Source: Comamonadaceae bacterium
GTDB taxonomy: Bacteria; Pseudomonadota; Gammaproteobacteria; Burkholderiales; Burkholderiaceae_C
NCBI GenBank assembly: GCA_013297985.1
Contig: JAAFIY010000007.1
Coordinates: forward strand, 1-61,329
Length of the DNA stretch: 61,329 bases
Direction: 5' to 3'
Shown here: positions 44,805 to 53,587 of the stretch, in pieces
Layout of the letters: each line of letters starts with the position of its first letter
How positions within the stretch are numbered: position 1 is the first letter of the stretch
Made by a program: the position numbers and the translations under genes
Notes under the pieces: model-generated
What the model was told of the DNA's origin: nothing
The model's database searches: none
The model's input: only the letters and a program-made list of their open reading frames with translations

Positions 44805-45883
44805 AAAGCACCTCTGGCTACCGCATTGCCGTGCTGCCCGGCGACGGCATTGGAACTGAAGTGGCCGCTGCGGGTGTGGCGGTCTTGAACGCCCTGGCCC
44901 CGCGCATCGGCCGCCAGTTTGAGTTGCAACACCACCCCGCAGGTGCGCAGCACTACCTGGACGCGGGGGTGGCACTGCCCACAGCCACCCTTGATGCCTG
45001 CCGCGCAGCAGACGCCATTTTGTTTGGCGCCATGGGTCTGCCCCATGTACGCAGCGCCGATGGCACCGAAATCATTCCGCAGTTGGACATTCGCTTTGCG
45101 CTGGACCTGTACGCAGGTGTGCGGCCCATCCGCACCTTTGCGGGCTTGCCTTCGCCGCTGGGCGACCCGCGCGCCGCGCAGATTGATTTGGTGTTGGTGC
45201 GCGAAAGCACCGAAGGCCTCTTCTACGCCCGAGGCCGTGGCGTGGTCGAGGGCGATGCCGTGCTGGACACCATGAAGATCACCCGCGCGGGTACCGCCCG
45301 CGTGTGTGACTTTGCTTTGAACCTGGCGCAACAGCGCAAAGCGCGCGGCAAGCGCGGCCATGTCACCAGCGTCGACAAAGCCAATGTCTTTGCGTCTATG
45401 GCGTTTTGGCGGGCCATCTTCGCCGAGCGCGCCAAGGCCTTCCCCGAGCTCAGCACAGAAGATGCCTATGTCGATGCCATGGCGCTTAACTTGGTCATGA
45501 AGCCCTGGGCCTACGACGTCTTGGTCACTGAAAACATGTTCGGCGATATCTTGTCGGACCTGATTGCCGCCTTGGCCGGTGGCATGGGCATGGCCCCGTC
45601 GGCTGACATTGGCGACCGCTACGCGCTATTCCAGCCCGCACACGGAACGGCACCCGACATTGCAGGCCAGGGCATCGCCAACCCCACCGCCATGCTCTTG
45701 TCGGTGGCCATGATGCTGGACTGGTTGGGACATCGCGACAGTGACTTGGCACTGACCGATGGCGCCCGTGCCCTTGAGCGTGCGGTAGAGCGCACCTTTG
45801 CCGACGGCGCAGCCCGCCCGCGTGAATTTGGCGGCAGCAGCGGCACCGCAGACATCACCCGCGCGGTGATCGAAAGGCTGTAG
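44801..45883 (+). CDS. isocitrate/isopropylmalate/tartrate-type dehydrogenase
   Basis: The 360-aa NAD(P)-dependent beta-decarboxylating dehydrogenase family member has VLPGDGIGTEV, VRESTEGLFYARG, VDKANVF (catalytic Lys) and NMFGDILSDLIAALAGGMGM with the metal Asp residues. The substrate-specificity loop differs from LeuB, and there are no leuC/leuD neighbours, so a role in oxidising a hydroxy-acid such as tartrate or a tetronate (or its phosphate) is more likely. In the operon it would either supply 3-oxo-acid to the OtnK-type kinase or decarboxylate the kinase product. Confidence 0.88.
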   Translation: MKSTSGYRIAVLPGDGIGTEVAAAGVAVLNALAPRIGRQFELQHHPAGAQHYLDAGVALPTATLDACRAADAILFGAMGLPHVRSADGTEIIPQLDIRFALDLYAGVRPIRTFAGLPSPLGDPRAAQIDLVLVRESTEGLFYARGRGVVEGDAVLDTMKITRAGTARVCDFALNLAQQRKARGKRGHVTSVDKANVFASMAFWRAIFAERAKAFPELSTEDAYVDAMALNLVMKPWAYDVLVTENMFGDILSDLIAALAGGMGMAPSADIGDRYALFQPAHGTAPDIAGQGIANPTAMLLSVAMMLDWLGHRDSDLALTDGARALERAVERTFADGAARPREFGGSSGTADITRAVIERL

Positions 45884-45885
45884 TC

Positions 45886-46932
45886 ATGACGGCTCGCGTC
45901 GCTGTCGTTGGGGCGGGCTACTTTGCCCCTTTTCACCTGCAAGGCTGGGCAGAGGCTGGCGCGCAGGTCGTGGCGATCTGCGACCTAGATAGAGCCAAGG
46001 CGCAGTCTCTAGCTGAAAAGTTTGCTATCAAAAATGTATTTGTCAGCGCAGATGAGATGCTGGCAGCTAGCGCGTGTGAGGTGGTGGACGTGGTGCTGGC
46101 CCCACAAGCCCAAGCGCCTGTGGTGTTGGCTGCCCTGCAGGCGGGGCGAACGGTGATTTGCCAAAAACCCTTCGGGCGCGATTGGGCTGAGGCACAGAGC
46201 ATGACTGCCGCCGCGCAAGCGGCTGGCACCGCGCTGGTGGTGCACGAAAACTTCCGCTTCACGCCCTGGTTTCGTGAATGCCACCGTTTGATTGATGCGG
46301 GCTTCTTTGGCCGCTTGCATGGCATGACTTTTCGGCTGCGGCCGGGCGATGGCCAGGGGCCTGCAGCCTACCTGGATCGCCAGCCCTACTTTCAGCAGAT
46401 GCCGCAATTTTTGGTGCGTGAGACGGCGGTGCACTTTATTGACACCTTTCGCTATCTGATGGGTGAAGTGCGCGCCGTGACTGCGCGGCTGCGCCGCTTG
46501 AACCCGGTCATTGCGGGCGAAGACGCCGCGCTCATCGTGTTTGAGTTTGACGACGACCGCAGCGCCTTGTTTGACGGCAACCGGCTCAACGACCACGTCG
46601 CCAACGATCCGCGCCGCACCATGGGTGAGATGTGGCTCGAAGGTGAACGCGGCGTGCTGCGCCTAGACGGTGAGGCCCGCCTGTGGTTCAAGCCGCATCG
46701 CGGCAGCGAAACCGAGCATGCCTATGACCGGGGCACTTCAGCCGCATTCGGCGGCGCTTGCACTGCGCTGCAGGCGCATGTGCTGGCCCACCTTGCACAC
46801 GGCGCGCCGCTTGAGAACACCGCCACTGACTACTTGGCCAACCTGCGGGTGCAGGCCGCCATCTACCACTCACACGCTGTTGGGTCGCGCGTGTTGATGG
46901 ACCGTTTTGACCCGCACACATCCCGTTCGTGA
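45886..46932 (+). CDS. Gfo/Idh/MocA family oxidoreductase
   Basis: The 348-aa NAD(P)-dependent sugar oxidoreductase has an N-terminal Rossmann motif VVGAGYFAPFHLQGW, the family QKPFGRDWAEAQ segment (lysine of the EKP-like motif) and a C-terminal alpha/beta domain with HFIDTFRYLMG containing the catalytic His/Asp. Members oxidise a sugar hydroxyl or C1; with the SMP-30 lactonase in the operon, C1 oxidation to a lactone is a natural guess. It starts two bases after the preceding stop. Confidence 0.9.
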   Translation: MTARVAVVGAGYFAPFHLQGWAEAGAQVVAICDLDRAKAQSLAEKFAIKNVFVSADEMLAASACEVVDVVLAPQAQAPVVLAALQAGRTVICQKPFGRDWAEAQSMTAAAQAAGTALVVHENFRFTPWFRECHRLIDAGFFGRLHGMTFRLRPGDGQGPAAYLDRQPYFQQMPQFLVRETAVHFIDTFRYLMGEVRAVTARLRRLNPVIAGEDAALIVFEFDDDRSALFDGNRLNDHVANDPRRTMGEMWLEGERGVLRLDGEARLWFKPHRGSETEHAYDRGTSAAFGGACTALQAHVLAHLAHGAPLENTATDYLANLRVQAAIYHSHAVGSRVLMDRFDPHTSRS

Positions 46933-46945
46933 AGGAGACACCACC

Positions 46946-47938
46946 ATGACGTTCATCAAAACCTGCCTGGGCGCGGCTGCCGCTTTGTTGATTGCGGCCA
47001 GCGCCCAGGCGCAGACCACACTCAAATTCAGCCACACCGATCAGCAAGCAGGCGCGCGCCAAGCCGCTGCGCAAATCTTTGCCCGCAAGGTCGAAGAGCT
47101 CACCCAGGGCCGCTATCGGGTTCAGGTGTTTTGTTGCTCGCAGTTGGGCAATGACCCCAAGAACATTGAGCAACTGGCCTTGGGTGGGATTGATTTCACC
47201 GTGTCGGCCACCGGCTCGTATGCGCCGCATGTACCCAGCCTCAACCTCACGATGATGCCGTTCTTGGTGGATAGCTACGCACAGGGCTGGAAGCTCTACG
47301 ACACCAGCCCGTGGTTGAAGGCGCAGTTTGACAAAGCGCCCGCCAAAGGTTTTCGCTTCTTGGCGACTTGGGAGGCAGGCTTTCGCAGCATGACCACCAA
47401 AGAGCCGCTCAACTCACCCGACGACGCCAAGGGCAAGAAGCTGCGCACATTCCCCAACGAAATGATGCGGTGGACGCTGGAAGCCATGGGTTTCAACATC
47501 CAGATCATGCCCTTGCCCGAGGTGTACCTGGGCATTCAGCAAGGTGCAGTCAGCGGGCAAGAAAACCCCATCGACACCATCTTCTCCAACAAGTTCTTTG
47601 AAGTCGCACCGCACCTGACGCTGACCAACCACGTCTACAGCCCGCTGCCGCTGGCCATCAGTGAAAAAACCTGGGTGAAGTTGTCCGCAGCCGATCAAAA
47701 AGCCATCACTGAGGCCGCGCAGATTGCGGGCAAGTTCAGCCGCGAAATGATCGCGGGCAACGACGACAACCAGCTCAAGGAAATGGCGTCCAAGGGCGCC
47801 AAGATCAACGCCAAACCCAATGTGGCGGCATTCCGTACCGCTGTGCAGCCGGTGTATGGCAAGGCGCGCGACAAGTACGGTGCTGACGTGGACGCGTTCT
47901 TGAAAGACGCCGAAGCGGTGCGCAAAACCGTCAAGTAA
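46946..47938 (+). CDS. dctP: TRAP transporter solute receptor (DctP)
   Basis: The 330-aa periplasmic receptor has a signal peptide ending ASAQAQ and a DctP fold. It includes the Arg-containing LRTFPNEMMRWTLEAMG segment, where the conserved Arg normally binds the substrate carboxylate, and PEVYLGIQQGAVSGQENP. A strong GAAGGAGA site precedes the ATG at 46946. The substrate is probably an aldonate or other sugar acid, judged by neighbours. Confidence 0.94.
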   Translation: MTFIKTCLGAAAALLIAASAQAQTTLKFSHTDQQAGARQAAAQIFARKVEELTQGRYRVQVFCCSQLGNDPKNIEQLALGGIDFTVSATGSYAPHVPSLNLTMMPFLVDSYAQGWKLYDTSPWLKAQFDKAPAKGFRFLATWEAGFRSMTTKEPLNSPDDAKGKKLRTFPNEMMRWTLEAMGFNIQIMPLPEVYLGIQQGAVSGQENPIDTIFSNKFFEVAPHLTLTNHVYSPLPLAISEKTWVKLSAADQKAITEAAQIAGKFSREMIAGNDDNQLKEMASKGAKINAKPNVAAFRTAVQPVYGKARDKYGADVDAFLKDAEAVRKTVK

Positions 47939-47946
47939 AGCCAGCC

Positions 47947-48477
47947 ATGGTTACGCAAGCTCCGCTTCTGGCGCCCGCAGCGCCCGCACCCTTGCCCATC
48001 CGAGGACTAGGTCGCTTGGTGGATTGGGCAGTGATCGCTATTGGCGCGTCGATGGCCACCTTGGTGTTCACCAATGTGGGCTTGCGCGTCATTGGCAAAG
48101 ACCTGGCCTGGGTGACCGAGCTGGGCGAGCTGCTGATGGTGTGGGTCACCTTCTTGGGTGGGGCCTGCGCAGCGCAGCGCGGCGCGCACATGACGATCAC
48201 CGAGTTCATCGACAAGTTGGCTCCAGCCAAAAGACGCTGGGCCGATGCGGCAGTGCAGGGCCTGTGCCTGGGCATGCTGCTGATCTTGGTTCGCTATGGG
48301 TGGTCGTTGGTCAGTACCAATTGGGACAACCAGCTGACAGTGCTGGAATGGCCGATGGCGGTGCAGTACATGGGCATGGCGGTGGGCTGCACCCTAATGG
48401 CCGTGTTTGTGGCCTTTGATGTCTGGCAAATCTTGCGCGGCGTGGCCCGCGAACACCGTTATCCCGCAGGGGACTGA
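47947..48477 (+). CDS. dctQ: TRAP transporter small permease (DctQ)
   Basis: The 176-aa inner-membrane protein has four predicted helices and the DctQ pattern (VTELGELLMVWVTFLGGACAAQRGAHM). It partners DctM in sodium-coupled import. It starts eight bases after dctP and ends one base before the DctM start region. Confidence 0.92.
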   Translation: MVTQAPLLAPAAPAPLPIRGLGRLVDWAVIAIGASMATLVFTNVGLRVIGKDLAWVTELGELLMVWVTFLGGACAAQRGAHMTITEFIDKLAPAKRRWADAAVQGLCLGMLLILVRYGWSLVSTNWDNQLTVLEWPMAVQYMGMAVGCTLMAVFVAFDVWQILRGVAREHRYPAGD

Positions 48478-48478
48478 G

Positions 48479-49768
48479 ATGCTGGCCCTCGTTCTATTTG
48501 GTATTTTCTTTGCCATTGCCTTGGCGGGTGTGCCGCTGCTGTATGCCATTTTGATCACCACCGTGGGCGTGATCTGGCTGAACGGTCTGACCCACCCGTT
48601 GGAGACGATCTTCTTGTCTTTCATCGGCGGCGTGGAGCCTTTCATCTTGATGGCGGTGCCGCTGTTCATGTTTGCCGGTGAACTGCTGGCGCAAGGCGGC
48701 GTGGGCCAGCGCATCGTGGCCTTTGCGCGGGTGTTGTTTGGCTGGTTGCCTGGCGGCCTGGGCGTGGTCACGGTGGCCAGCTGCACCTTGTTTGGCGGGG
48801 TATCGGGCTCGGCCATCGCCGACACAGCGGCGATTGGTTCACTGGTGATCCCCGCCATGATTGCGCGGGGCTACTCGCGCGGCTTTGCTGCGGCGTTGGT
48901 CGCGGTGGCGGGCACCATTGCCTTGCTGATGCCGCTGTCCATTCCGTTCTTGGTGTACGCCTTCATCAGTGGCGTATCGATGCGCAGCTTGTCGATGGCG
49001 GGCCTGATCCCCGCATTTCTCACCGCCCTAGCGCTGATCGCCGTGTGCATTTGGCACGGCAAGCGCAGCGGCTGCGACAACGGTGACGAGCGTTCCTCTC
49101 CCGCGCAAATTTGGGCGGCTGCCAAAGACGCGGGACCTGCCCTGTTGATGCCCGTGATCATCATCGGCGGCATCTGGAGCGGCGTCTTCACCCCCAGCGA
49201 ATCCGCAGCGATTGCGGTGGCCTATGGCTTGGGGGTGTCGCTGTTTTGGTACCACGATATGTCTTGGCGCCGCGTTCCGCAACTCTTGCTTAATGCCTTC
49301 ATCACCAGCGCGACGGTGATGTTGGTGATTGGCGCCACGGGCGCTATGGCGTGGCTGATCACTGTGGAGCAAGTCGCGCAGCAAATGGCAGACTGGATTG
49401 GCCTGTTCGCCAAAGAGCCGTGGATGTTTTTGCTGCTGTTCAACATCTGCCTGCTGCTTTTGGGCATCTTCATTGAGCCGCTACCGGCCATGCTGCTGGC
49501 TGCGCCGCTGTTCTTGCCGCTGGCTAAGCACTTCCAACTCGACATGGTGCATGTGGGCGTTCTGATGACTGCGAATTTGGCCATTGCGCTATACACACCA
49601 CCGGTGGGTGGTACGCTTTTTGTAGCAGCCAAGCTGGCCAAGGCCGGTATTGGCGAAATCACGCGGGCGCTGTGGCCTTTGATGGCGGCCACCGTCACCA
49701 TCGTGATGGTGGTGACCTACATCCCCGAGCTGTCGCTGTGGCTGCCCCGATTGATTCAGTCTTGGTGA
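48479..49768 (+). CDS. dctM: TRAP transporter large permease (DctM)
   Basis: The 429-aa inner-membrane transport subunit has about twelve helices, with the family LFMFAGELLAQGGVGQRIV, the GGVSGSAIADTAAIGSLVIPAM re-entrant loop region and a C-terminal NLAIALYTPPVGGTLFV motif. The start at 48479 is chosen because it directly follows dctQ; an ATG at 48407 would overlap it by 71 bp. Confidence 0.94.
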   Translation: MLALVLFGIFFAIALAGVPLLYAILITTVGVIWLNGLTHPLETIFLSFIGGVEPFILMAVPLFMFAGELLAQGGVGQRIVAFARVLFGWLPGGLGVVTVASCTLFGGVSGSAIADTAAIGSLVIPAMIARGYSRGFAAALVAVAGTIALLMPLSIPFLVYAFISGVSMRSLSMAGLIPAFLTALALIAVCIWHGKRSGCDNGDERSSPAQIWAAAKDAGPALLMPVIIIGGIWSGVFTPSESAAIAVAYGLGVSLFWYHDMSWRRVPQLLLNAFITSATVMLVIGATGAMAWLITVEQVAQQMADWIGLFAKEPWMFLLLFNICLLLLGIFIEPLPAMLLAAPLFLPLAKHFQLDMVHVGVLMTANLAIALYTPPVGGTLFVAAKLAKAGIGEITRALWPLMAATVTIVMVVTYIPELSLWLPRLIQSW

Positions 49769-49772
49769 TCTC

Positions 49773-50066
49773 TTGATACAAGCCTTGGTGGTTGAATTTC
49801 GAATCAAGCCCGCACAGGTGGACGCGTTTGCGGCAGCCATCATCGACAACGCCCGTGCCTCGCGCGAGACCGAAGCGGGCTGTCGCCAGTTTGATGTGTG
49901 CCGCGATCCTGCCAACCCCGCGCTGTTTTTTTTGTATGAGCTGTACGACGACGAAGCTGCGATACAAACGCACCTTTGCTCGCCGCATTTCCTACAGATG
50001 AACGCACTCACCGCTGACTGGGTTGAAAGCAAAACCGTCTGGCGCTACGCCCGTGTAGCGCCATGA
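49773..50066 (+). CDS. antibiotic biosynthesis monooxygenase (ABM) domain protein
   Basis: The 97-aa ferredoxin-like ABM protein, similar in size to LsrG and YgiN, has the ESCR-like ASRETEAGCRQFDVCRDP and FFLYELYDDEAAIQTH motifs. The only plausible start is TTG at 49773, four bases after dctM. It overlaps the kinase gene by four bases. In sugar operons such small proteins may isomerise or oxidise a metabolite; the exact role here is unknown. Confidence 0.85.
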   Translation: MIQALVVEFRIKPAQVDAFAAAIIDNARASRETEAGCRQFDVCRDPANPALFFLYELYDDEAAIQTHLCSPHFLQMNALTADWVESKTVWRYARVAP

Positions 50067-51322
50067 CGCTGCTGCTGGGCTGCATTGCCGACGACTTCAC
50101 CGGCGCCACTGATCTGGCCAACAACCTGGTGCGTGCAGGCATGCGCACCGTGCAGACCATTGGCGTGCCTGGCCGTGATGACCTGGCCGACGCGCAAGCG
50201 GTGGTAGTGGCACTTAAGTCACGCACCGCACCCGTCGCAGAAGCGATTGAGCAGTCGTTGGCGGCATGCAGGTGGTTGCGCACACGCGGGGCGCAGCAGA
50301 TTTACTTCAAGGTGTGCTCCACCTTTGATTCCACGGCGCAAGGCAATATCGGCCCGGTGGCTGAAGCTTTGATGGCGGAGCTGGGCGCTGGCTTTGCCAT
50401 CGTCACCCCGGCGTTTCCTGAGAATGGCCGCACGGTGTTCAAAGGGCATTTGTTTGTGGGCGACGTGCTGCTGTCCGACAGCCCCATGCGCCACCACCCG
50501 CTCACGCCCATGACCGACGCCAACCTGGTTCGGGTGATGCAGGCGCAGTGCCAGCGCGAGCGAGTGGGCTTGATCGCGCATGGCACGGTGGCAGCCGGTG
50601 TGCGGGCCGTGCGCGAGCGCATGGCCGATCTGCAAGAGCAGGGGGTGCTCTTTGGCGTGGCAGACGCACTGGGCGACGACGATTTGCACACGCTGGCCGC
50701 TGCCGGGCAGGGCCAGTTGCTGTGTGTGGCGGGCTCTGGCCTGGCCATCGGCATCCCGACGCTGCACGGTCTGGCGCCCAGCCCGCAAGCCGCGCAGTTA
50801 CCTGCGCCGCGTGGTGCGCTGGCGGTGGTGTCGGGCAGCTGCTCGGCACAGACCAATGCCCAAGTGGCGCATTTCATCGCCCAGGGCGGCGCTGCGTTTG
50901 CCATCGACCCCCTGCGCATCGTGGCAGGCGAAGACCTGGCCCAGCAAGCACTGGCCTGGGCCACGCCGCGCCTGGGGGCGCAACCGGTGCTGGTGTACGC
51001 CACGGCGGAAGCGGCAGCGGTGCGCGAAGTGCAGGCCCGCCTGGGTGCGCAGCGCGCGGGCATGTTGGTGGAAGACACCTTGGCTCGCGTGGCGCAAGGC
51101 TTGGTGGGTGCGGGCGTGGGGCAGTTGTTGGTGGCAGGCGGCGAAACGTCTGGCGCCTGCGTGCAGCGTCTGGGTATCAAGCAACTGCGCATCGGGCCGC
51201 AAATTGATCCGGGTGTGCCTTGGTGCTACGCGCCTCATGCAGGTGGGCTGCATCTGGCGTTGAAGTCAGGCAACTTTGGCGGGGTGGAGATGTTCCGCCG
51301 TGCCTTCTCGCTGCTGGCCTGA
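50063..51322 (+). CDS. four-carbon acid sugar kinase, OtnK type (DUF1537)
   Basis: The 419-aa kinase has the N-terminal GCIADDFTGATDLANNLVRA and the C-terminal VAGGETSGACVQRLGI and GPQIDPGVPWC motifs of the four-carbon acid sugar kinase family. Its N-terminus looks closest to 3-oxo-tetronate 4-kinase (OtnK), from memory of the family. Such kinases act on tetronates or 3-oxo-tetronates and feed DHAP-forming steps done elsewhere by PdxA2 or OtnC. Neither of those is present here; an IPMDH-type enzyme is. Confidence 0.92.
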   Translation: MTLLLGCIADDFTGATDLANNLVRAGMRTVQTIGVPGRDDLADAQAVVVALKSRTAPVAEAIEQSLAACRWLRTRGAQQIYFKVCSTFDSTAQGNIGPVAEALMAELGAGFAIVTPAFPENGRTVFKGHLFVGDVLLSDSPMRHHPLTPMTDANLVRVMQAQCQRERVGLIAHGTVAAGVRAVRERMADLQEQGVLFGVADALGDDDLHTLAAAGQGQLLCVAGSGLAIGIPTLHGLAPSPQAAQLPAPRGALAVVSGSCSAQTNAQVAHFIAQGGAAFAIDPLRIVAGEDLAQQALAWATPRLGAQPVLVYATAEAAAVREVQARLGAQRAGMLVEDTLARVAQGLVGAGVGQLLVAGGETSGACVQRLGIKQLRIGPQIDPGVPWCYAPHAGGLHLALKSGNFGGVEMFRRAFSLLA

Positions 51323-51404
51323 GCCGTCAGTACACCCACGGGGGTCGAGCGCACTTGAGATGTGCTCGAATGTGCGTTTGGTTTTTCTTGACCCCGAGCG
51401 CGCC

Positions 51405-52415
51405 ATGTCTCATTCCATCACCCGTCGGCAGTTTCATCGCACAACCTTTGGCCTGACGGCTGCAAGCGCCATCGGCGTACCGCTGTTGGCCCCTACATCG
51501 GCCTATGCCCAGGGCGACTACCCCGCGCGGCCCATTCGCGTGATCGTGCCTTTTGCGGCGGGCTCCACGCCGGATGCTTTCATCCGCAGCCTGCAAGAGC
51601 GCCTGGGCCAAGCGCTGCGCCAGCCGCTGGTGATTGAAAACAGGGTGGGCGCGGGCGGTAATGTGGGCACCGACGCGATTGCCAAGGCCACGCCTGACGG
51701 CTACACCATCGGCGTGTCGATTACCGGGCCGCTGGTCAACAACACGGTGCTGTTCAAGCGCTTGCCGTATGACCCGTTTCGCGACCTGGCACCCATCAGC
51801 TTTGGCGTGCACCAACCCAATGTGCTGGCGGTGAATGCATCGCTGGGTGCCAACACGCTCAAAGAACTCTTGGACCTGCTGCGCGCCAACCCTGGCAAAT
51901 ACAACTACGCCAGCATTGGTGCGGGCAGCTTGTCGCACCTGAGCATGGAGCTCATCAAGATTCGCACCAACAGCTTTGTGGTGCACATTCCCTACACGTC
52001 CTCACCCGCTGCCGTGACCGCGTTGCTGCAGGGTGATGTGCAGATGGCGTCGCTGGCTCCGCTGGCAGTCATGCCGCATGTGCAAAGTGGCCGCTTGCGG
52101 GCCTTGGCCGTGAGCACAGCCAAGCGTGTACCGCAGTTGCCCAACTTGCCCACCCTGGGCGAAGGCGGCATCAAAGACGCCGACGGCACGGCGTGGATCG
52201 GCGTTGTAGCCCCATCTGCGACACCTGCGCCCATCATCGAACGCCTGAACCGTGAGTTTGTGGCCGCGCTGCGTGACCCCGCCGTGGTGGAGCGCTTGCG
52301 CAATCAGTACATGGATCCGCAGCCCAGCACCCCGGCTGAGTTCACCGCCTTCATGCGGGCCGAGTTGGCCAAGTGGGGGCCTGTCATCAAACGCACGGGT
52401 GTGACGATCGATTGA
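51405..52415 (+). CDS. Bug family periplasmic solute receptor (tripartite tricarboxylate type)
   Basis: The 336-aa receptor has a twin-arginine-like signal (TRRQFHRTTFGLTAAS) and the Bug motifs RPIRVIVPFAAGSTPDAFIR, NRVGAGGNVGTDAIAKA and PDGYTIG. It lies 82 bp after the kinase and is the last gene before a strong terminator, so it is likely co-transcribed. No TctA/TctB permease is nearby, as is usual for the many orphan Bug proteins of Burkholderiales; it may sense rather than transport. Confidence 0.92.
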   Translation: MSHSITRRQFHRTTFGLTAASAIGVPLLAPTSAYAQGDYPARPIRVIVPFAAGSTPDAFIRSLQERLGQALRQPLVIENRVGAGGNVGTDAIAKATPDGYTIGVSITGPLVNNTVLFKRLPYDPFRDLAPISFGVHQPNVLAVNASLGANTLKELLDLLRANPGKYNYASIGAGSLSHLSMELIKIRTNSFVVHIPYTSSPAAVTALLQGDVQMASLAPLAVMPHVQSGRLRALAVSTAKRVPQLPNLPTLGEGGIKDADGTAWIGVVAPSATPAPIIERLNREFVAALRDPAVVERLRNQYMDPQPSTPAEFTAFMRAELAKWGPVIKRTGVTID

Positions 52416-52431
52416 CGCGTTGAGGCATTTC

Positions 52432-52471
52432 GCTATTTATTTGATAGCTGCTTCCGCCCAAAAATAGGGCG
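52432..52471 (+). repeat. dispersed hairpin repeat, copy 10
   Basis: GCTATTTATTTGATAGC then TGCTTCCGCCC, a 7-nt loop, and GGGCG. Its second half forms the left arm of the terminator at 52447-52485. Confidence 0.85.
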
Positions 52472-52485
52472 TAAGCAGCCTTTTT
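52447..52485 (+). terminator. rho-independent terminator of the sugar-acid operon, built from the repeat
   Basis: GCTGCTTCCGCCC pairs with GGGCGTAAGCAGC (13 bp, one mismatch) around AAAAATA, followed by CTTTTTG. It lies 31 bp after the last gene of the operon and just before the end of the convergent DUF962-type gene. Confidence 0.85.
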
Positions 52486-52487
52486 GC

Positions 52488-52826
52488 TTAGCCTGCTGGG
52501 TCAGCGCGGCGCAGCAAGCGGTCAAACGTCAGCCGATGGTTGGCCGCAATAAACCACCACGGCGAAAAGTCGGTGCGACGCCAGCGCGCGTCGCCCACGT
52601 CGGCGCTGCGCTCCAGCAGGCGGTGGCCGATCAGGCCAGGCGCGCCATGCACCAGCGGAAACAGCAGCGCCGCCAGCTTCCACCAGCCCGGTGCCAGCGC
52701 GCAGGCCCCAAGCCACCCCAGACCGGCCAGGGTGCCGCCCACATGTAGCGCCACATTCAGCGGATGGCGGTGTTCGGGCAGAAAAACCTCACGATAAAAG
52801 CGACGGAATGAAATGGGCTGGGACAT
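52488..52826 (-). CDS. DUF962/Mpo1-like small membrane protein
   Basis: The 112-aa protein has two hydrophobic segments and a His-rich pattern (FRRFYREVFLPEHRHPLNV, LHVGGTLAGLGWLG, HGAPGLIGHRLLE) that resembles the DUF962/Mpo1 family. In fungi Mpo1 is an iron-dependent 2-hydroxy fatty acid dioxygenase. The bacterial role is unknown. The start at 52826 follows from family length; an ATG at 52877 is possible. It is divergent from a TetR gene, with a perfect palindrome between them, so the regulator probably controls it. Confidence 0.68.
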   Translation of the reverse strand: MSQPISFRRFYREVFLPEHRHPLNVALHVGGTLAGLGWLGACALAPGWWKLAALLFPLVHGAPGLIGHRLLERSADVGDARWRRTDFSPWWFIAANHRLTFDRLLRRADPAG

Positions 52827-52893
52827 GCTAGGGCTCCAAGGGGCCAAGGTGGATAAAGGCCGGGTTGACGTCCTCAACCCAGTGGCCCATGAT

Positions 52894-52909
52894 GCGAGTA
52901 ATTACTCGC
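52894..52909. promoter_or_regulatory. candidate TetR operator (perfect 16-bp palindrome)
   Basis: GCGAGTAATTACTCGC is a perfect inverted repeat without spacer, centred between the divergent DUF962-type and TetR genes. Size and position fit a TetR-family operator. Confidence 0.7.
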
Positions 52910-52930
52910 TTTAGCCACTCGCGTTCTGGG

Positions 52931-53578
52931 ATGGCTTCACCGCTCATGCCCCGTACTCCGCGCGCCGCGCTGCGCCCCCGCAAAGCCCCCAGCCAGGCAC
53001 GTTCGTGGGTGATGGTGGATACCTTGCTGGCAGCAGCGACTCGCGTTTTGGCGCGCGAATCGCTGGCGGGCTTTAACACCAACCGTGTGGCCGAGGTCGC
53101 AGGCGTCAGCGTCGGATCGCTGTACCAATACTTTCCCAACAAGGCCGCGCTGGTGGTGGCCTTGATTGATCGCGAGCAGGCAAAGCTGGCGCAGGCGCTG
53201 GAAGAAGTCGTACACGCCAACGCTGGCCATAGCCTGGCCGATGGCTTGCGCGCCCTGGCTTGCTTGGCCATTGATCAGCAGTACCGTGACCCTGTCTTTG
53301 CCGCTGCGCTGGACCATGAAGAACGGCGCCTGCCCATTGGCACCCAGTTGCGCCAGCATGAACAGCGTTTGGGTGCGGCGGTACTGGCGTTTTTGCAGCA
53401 GCACGCCCAAGAGTTGCCGCCAGATCGGGTGTCGCCCGTGGTGGCGCGTGACTTGTTGCTGATCGCCCGTGCGCTGGTAGAAGCCGACGCGCAAGAAGCC
53501 CGCAAAGCGCCCCCCGATTTGTCCGAGCGCCTGTTGCGTGCCTTGAGTGGCTATTTGGGTGTGGGGCAGCGGCGTTAG
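52931..53578 (+). CDS. TetR/AcrR family transcriptional regulator
   Basis: The 215-aa regulator has an N-terminal HTH (RVAEVAGVSVGSLYQYFPNKAALVVALI) and a helical ligand domain with a TetR_C-like LLLIARALVEAD stretch. I chose the start at 52931 (52946 also possible) because an ATG at 52865 would place the palindromic operator inside the gene. The ligand is unknown. It is followed by a short inverted-repeat cluster that may end transcription. Confidence 0.9.
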   Translation: MASPLMPRTPRAALRPRKAPSQARSWVMVDTLLAAATRVLARESLAGFNTNRVAEVAGVSVGSLYQYFPNKAALVVALIDREQAKLAQALEEVVHANAGHSLADGLRALACLAIDQQYRDPVFAAALDHEERRLPIGTQLRQHEQRLGAAVLAFLQQHAQELPPDRVSPVVARDLLLIARALVEADAQEARKAPPDLSERLLRALSGYLGVGQRR

Positions 53579-53587
53579 TCGGCTGGA

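Noticed and set aside
45999..46035. possible thirteenth copy of the dispersed repeat in the Gfo/Idh/MocA gene
   Set aside because: It has GGCGCAG, AGC and GCTATC in about the right places, but the spacing and the TGCTT core are not preserved. Too weak to count.
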